From Alphaproteobacteria bacterium (GTDB lineage: Bacteria; Pseudomonadota; Alphaproteobacteria; Caulobacterales; Parvularculaceae), in contig JAUIEG010000107.1 of the NCBI GenBank assembly GCA_030428745.1, positions 1 to 8,032 of the forward strand: a DNA stretch of 8,032 bases, given 5' to 3'. Below are positions 7,201-8,032 of this stretch, in pieces. The position numbers and the translations under genes were made by a program. The stretch's first letter is position 1; each line of letters begins with the position of its first letter. The notes below the pieces were generated by a model. That model was not told the DNA's origin, ran no database searches, and was given only the letters and a program-made list of their open reading frames with translations.

Positions 7201-7458
7201 GTTACAGGCAAGGTCCAGCGTGAAGGCCGCGTTATTCATGTAATTTCAGAACGGATCGAAGACTTTTCTTACCTCTTTGACGAACTTGGTGAAGCGGATG
7301 CCTCAATCGATATGGCCTGGGGTTCCGCCGATGAGGTCAAAAAGCAAATCCCCGATAGTCGCCAGACATCGCGTTTCAAGAAAAGGCCCGCCTCACCGTC
7401 CGCTATACATCCGCGCCAGCAAGCAAAGAAGTTATTTCAAAGTAGGGATTTTCACTAA
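4246..7458 (+). CDS. dnaE2: DnaE2 (ImuC), error-prone DNA polymerase III alpha-type subunit
   Basis: This C-family polymerase performs lesion bypass and damage-induced mutagenesis. From the ATG at 4246, which overlaps the imuB stop as ATGA, it is 1070 residues, the normal length; an in-frame ATG at 4222 would add eight poorly conserved residues. Domains in order: PHP at about 1-200 starting SYAELNVTSNFTFLTGASHP, where the metal-binding histidines of DnaE1 (HLHVH) read ELNVT, as is usual for DnaE2, so no PHP proofreading is expected. The polymerase core follows, with GRGSAANS at 326-333, the catalytic pair Asp368 and Asp370 in PDIDVDFE, HLSQHVGG at about 469-476, and the third Asp517 in LKVDVL. 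Fingers contain IIRPGPIQGD near 595-604 and GYGFPESHAASFA near 707-719. A helix-hairpin-helix lies at about 810-850 and an OB-fold at about 930-1005. The end, SRDFH, is the family's conserved C-terminus, so the gene is complete. All catalytic residues are present. Confidence 0.98.
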   Translation: MSYAELNVTSNFTFLTGASHPEELVEQAQELGLAAIAITDTNTFAGVVRAHAAAMDAGMRYIVGVRLSLETGEKLLAYPKDRSAYGRLCRLLTIGKRRTVKGDCKLAIDDLLEWAYGSILIALNVSPQNIEILADKFSKSLFLGLSPAYDGRDEERFERCAKLAEKLKLPLIATGNVLLHKAARRPLADMLTCIRERCTIDNIGERALLNAERRLKSPFEIHKLYKSYPDAVANTLVIASQCLFSLSELKYEYPEEISDGKPPLLRLKELTEEGLLERYPDGVPLNVQAMVAREFGLIEKLDYARYFLTVHDVVKFARDQGILCQGRGSAANSVICYALGVTSIGPDIITMVFERFVSEARNEPPDIDVDFEHERREEVIQHIYQKYGRHRAGICATVIHFRSKAAIREVGRAMGLSDDAVTALSGQVWGWSDGSPKADRVAAAGLNLEDFRIRQTLSLIEEIIGFPRHLSQHVGGFVITKGRLDELVPVENAAMEDRTVIEWDKDDIDVLGMLKVDVLSLGMLTCIRKAFDLIREWKGIDYSLATLPQEDPRIYEQLSEGDTTGLFQVESRAQMSFLPRMRPKCFYDLVIEVAIIRPGPIQGDMVHPYLRRRRGEEQVVYPSKELEEVLKRTLGVPLFQEQAMQIAMVAAGFDPSEADGLRRALGAFRRVGSVSDFKERFISGCIGNGYDEDFAERCFRQLEGFSGYGFPESHAASFALLVYASAWLRHHHPEVYCCAILNSQPMGFYAPAQLVGDARHHGVDVRPVDVNASTWDCSLEPDGKGGLAVRLGLRMIKGFKEEDAHWLTAARGNGYQDLASIRRRAGLLKPALERLAMADAFASLGVSRRDALWHAKAVDDAAPMPLLDDPLLDEAVTKTALPQLTHEEDVFDDFISTRLSLKDHPVRLVRASAGKNITSNSSLRDIPENSRVTVLGAVITRQRPATASGVVFITLEDETGSANLIVWKNTFTKYRTQVMQGRLLKVTGKVQREGRVIHVISERIEDFSYLFDELGEADASIDMAWGSADEVKKQIPDSRQTSRFKKRPASPSAIHPRQQAKKLFQSRDFH

Positions 7459-7482
7459 TTTTCATGTTCCCGTTGAGCACCA

Positions 7483-7498
7483 TTGGAAGTCGTTCCAA
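7483..7498. repeat. Short hairpin 25 bases after dnaE2
   Basis: TTGGAA and TTCCAA form a perfect six-base stem around the loop GTCG. It is the first hairpin behind the operon, but the stem is AT-rich and no T run follows, so it is not a convincing intrinsic terminator. It could be a 3'-end stabilising structure or chance. Confidence 0.4.
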
Positions 7499-7543
7499 GC
7501 CACCAACATCAGTAATGACACGAAACCAGACTATTTCGGAATT

Positions 7544-7583
7544 TCGCCAATGTCGCAAAAATCCTCATTCCGGACATTGGCGA
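7544..7583. repeat. Perfect 11-base inverted repeat downstream of dnaE2
   Basis: TCGCCAATGTC at 7544-7554 and GACATTGGCGA at 7573-7583 are exact reverse complements, separated by 18 bases. The right arm can also pair with AATGTCC at 7587-7593, giving a mutually exclusive smaller hairpin. No T run follows either stem. Confidence 0.6.
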
Positions 7584-7593
7584 TAGAATGTCC
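7572..7593. repeat. Seven-base inverted repeat GGACATT / AATGTCC
   Basis: GGACATT at 7572-7578 and AATGTCC at 7587-7593 flank an eight-base loop. The left arm is shared with the larger inverted repeat just upstream. Further copies of the same seven bases lie at 7641-7647 (AATGTCC) and 7829-7835 (GGACATT), so the motif is repeated across about 260 bases. Confidence 0.55.
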
Positions 7594-7859
7594 TGTCGAC
7601 ATAAATTCGTCGGAAACGGTCGTTGCAGAACCGTCGCATTAATGTCCGCTATGCGCGCAAAAGTTGATCGTTCGCGTTACAAATTGGAAATCACTAAAGC
7701 GGTCATTAGCCAAGCCTAGTCGAAACTCGAGAAGGGGTGGAAAACTGGCTTTGTTGCATGCAGCACAAATGACCGAAATGGCTCCCTTAAGATTCAGTCG
7801 GATTACCGACCGCACTTATGGCCGAAGTGGACATTGGTAACTGCCAAGTCAGTTGTGGC

Positions 7860-7886
7860 TTCCGGCAGACCGTCGACTGCCTGGAA
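7860..7886. repeat. Nine-pair hairpin with one bulge
   Basis: TTCCGGCAG at 7860-7868 pairs with CTGCCTGGAA at 7877-7886, leaving T7882 bulged and an eight-base loop. There is no T run on either side, so it is not a terminator. Its role is unknown. Confidence 0.4.
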
Positions 7887-8032
7887 TGGTGCGGCGTAAA
7901 GTCTGCCTCCAATATGGGACACCTAGAGAGCGCAATCGCATCAGCGTGACAAGCGGTTGTCGGAAAAGAAGGCCAAATGCTATTTGTGCTCTAATTCGTC
8001 AATTCGACAATAAGCATATTACAAAGTACAGT

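Larger units (their letters stand above)
7459..8032. other. Region without a supported gene, downstream of dnaE2
   Basis: All six frames are broken by frequent stops. The one frame running past the dnaE2 stop to 7642 has no recognisable protein pattern and starts inside dnaE2, so I treat it as a shadow. No frame stays open to the right edge. A sampled line gives about 47% GC, lower than the operon. I see no tRNA or rRNA, and no clear rho-independent terminator (no GC-rich stem followed by a T run). What is present is a set of inverted repeats, listed separately, many sharing GGACATT or its complement. It may be an ordinary intergenic spacer holding degraded repeats. Confidence 0.6.

Noticed and set aside
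7466..7480. GTTC-N7-GCAC, near match to the LexA site just after dnaE2
   Set aside because: It is the same kind of one-mismatch hit and no gene start follows it.
7277..7642. A 121-codon plus-strand frame running from dnaE2 into the downstream region
   Set aside because: More than half lies within dnaE2 in another frame. The part beyond has no ribosome site, composition or pattern suggesting a protein.
7797..7810. GTCGG-ATTA-CCGAC small hairpin
   Set aside because: A five-base stem with no T run is common by chance and does not make a terminator.
1..8032. CRISPR array, tRNA, rRNA or intact insertion sequence
   Set aside because: I saw no regularly spaced direct repeats, no cloverleaf or ribosomal signature, and no transposase or terminal inverted repeats around any gene.

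Overview
The window looks like about 8 kb of an alphaproteobacterial genome of roughly 57% GC (estimated by hand from sampled lines). The clade call rests on three things. The cassette imuA-imuB-dnaE2 has the short alphaproteobacterial ImuA. The single perfect SOS-type operator is a direct repeat, GAAC-N7-GAAC, which is the alphaproteobacterial LexA site and not the E. coli CTGT-N8-ACAG type. The proteins also read as alphaproteobacterial members of their families. I cannot name a genus.

Layout: positions 1-503 (minus) hold the 5' part of a winged-helix protein of the plasmid/phage replication-initiator type, cut by the left edge. Positions 543-1451 (minus) hold an unrecognised protein of about 302 residues, coded in more AT-rich DNA. 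Positions 1490-2176 (minus) encode a SRAP-family protein (abasic-site DNA-protein crosslinker, relative of YedK/HMCES). After a divergent control region with the LexA box (2256-2270), the plus strand carries imuA (about 2254-2841), imuB (2759-4249) and dnaE2/imuC (4246-7458). These three genes overlap one another (83 bases, then ATGA), so they form one translationally linked operon. Positions 7459-8032 contain no gene I can support, but they do hold several inverted repeats built on GGACATT/AATGTCC.

How it works together: the right half is a DNA-damage tolerance module. DnaE2 is the error-prone C-family polymerase. ImuB is a Y-family-like adaptor without the catalytic acidic residues, which links the polymerase to the sliding clamp. 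ImuA is a RecA-fold-related accessory protein. The SRAP gene, transcribed away from the same short control region, would protect abasic sites in single-stranded DNA, and it probably answers to the same LexA site. The two leftmost genes lie on the SRAP strand and could be read through from it, but they look like accessory or mobile-element genes.

The DNA-damage module is a known type of system. The less described parts are the shared SRAP/imuA control region, the imuA start lying inside the LexA box, the unrecognised 302-residue protein, and the repeat cluster behind dnaE2.
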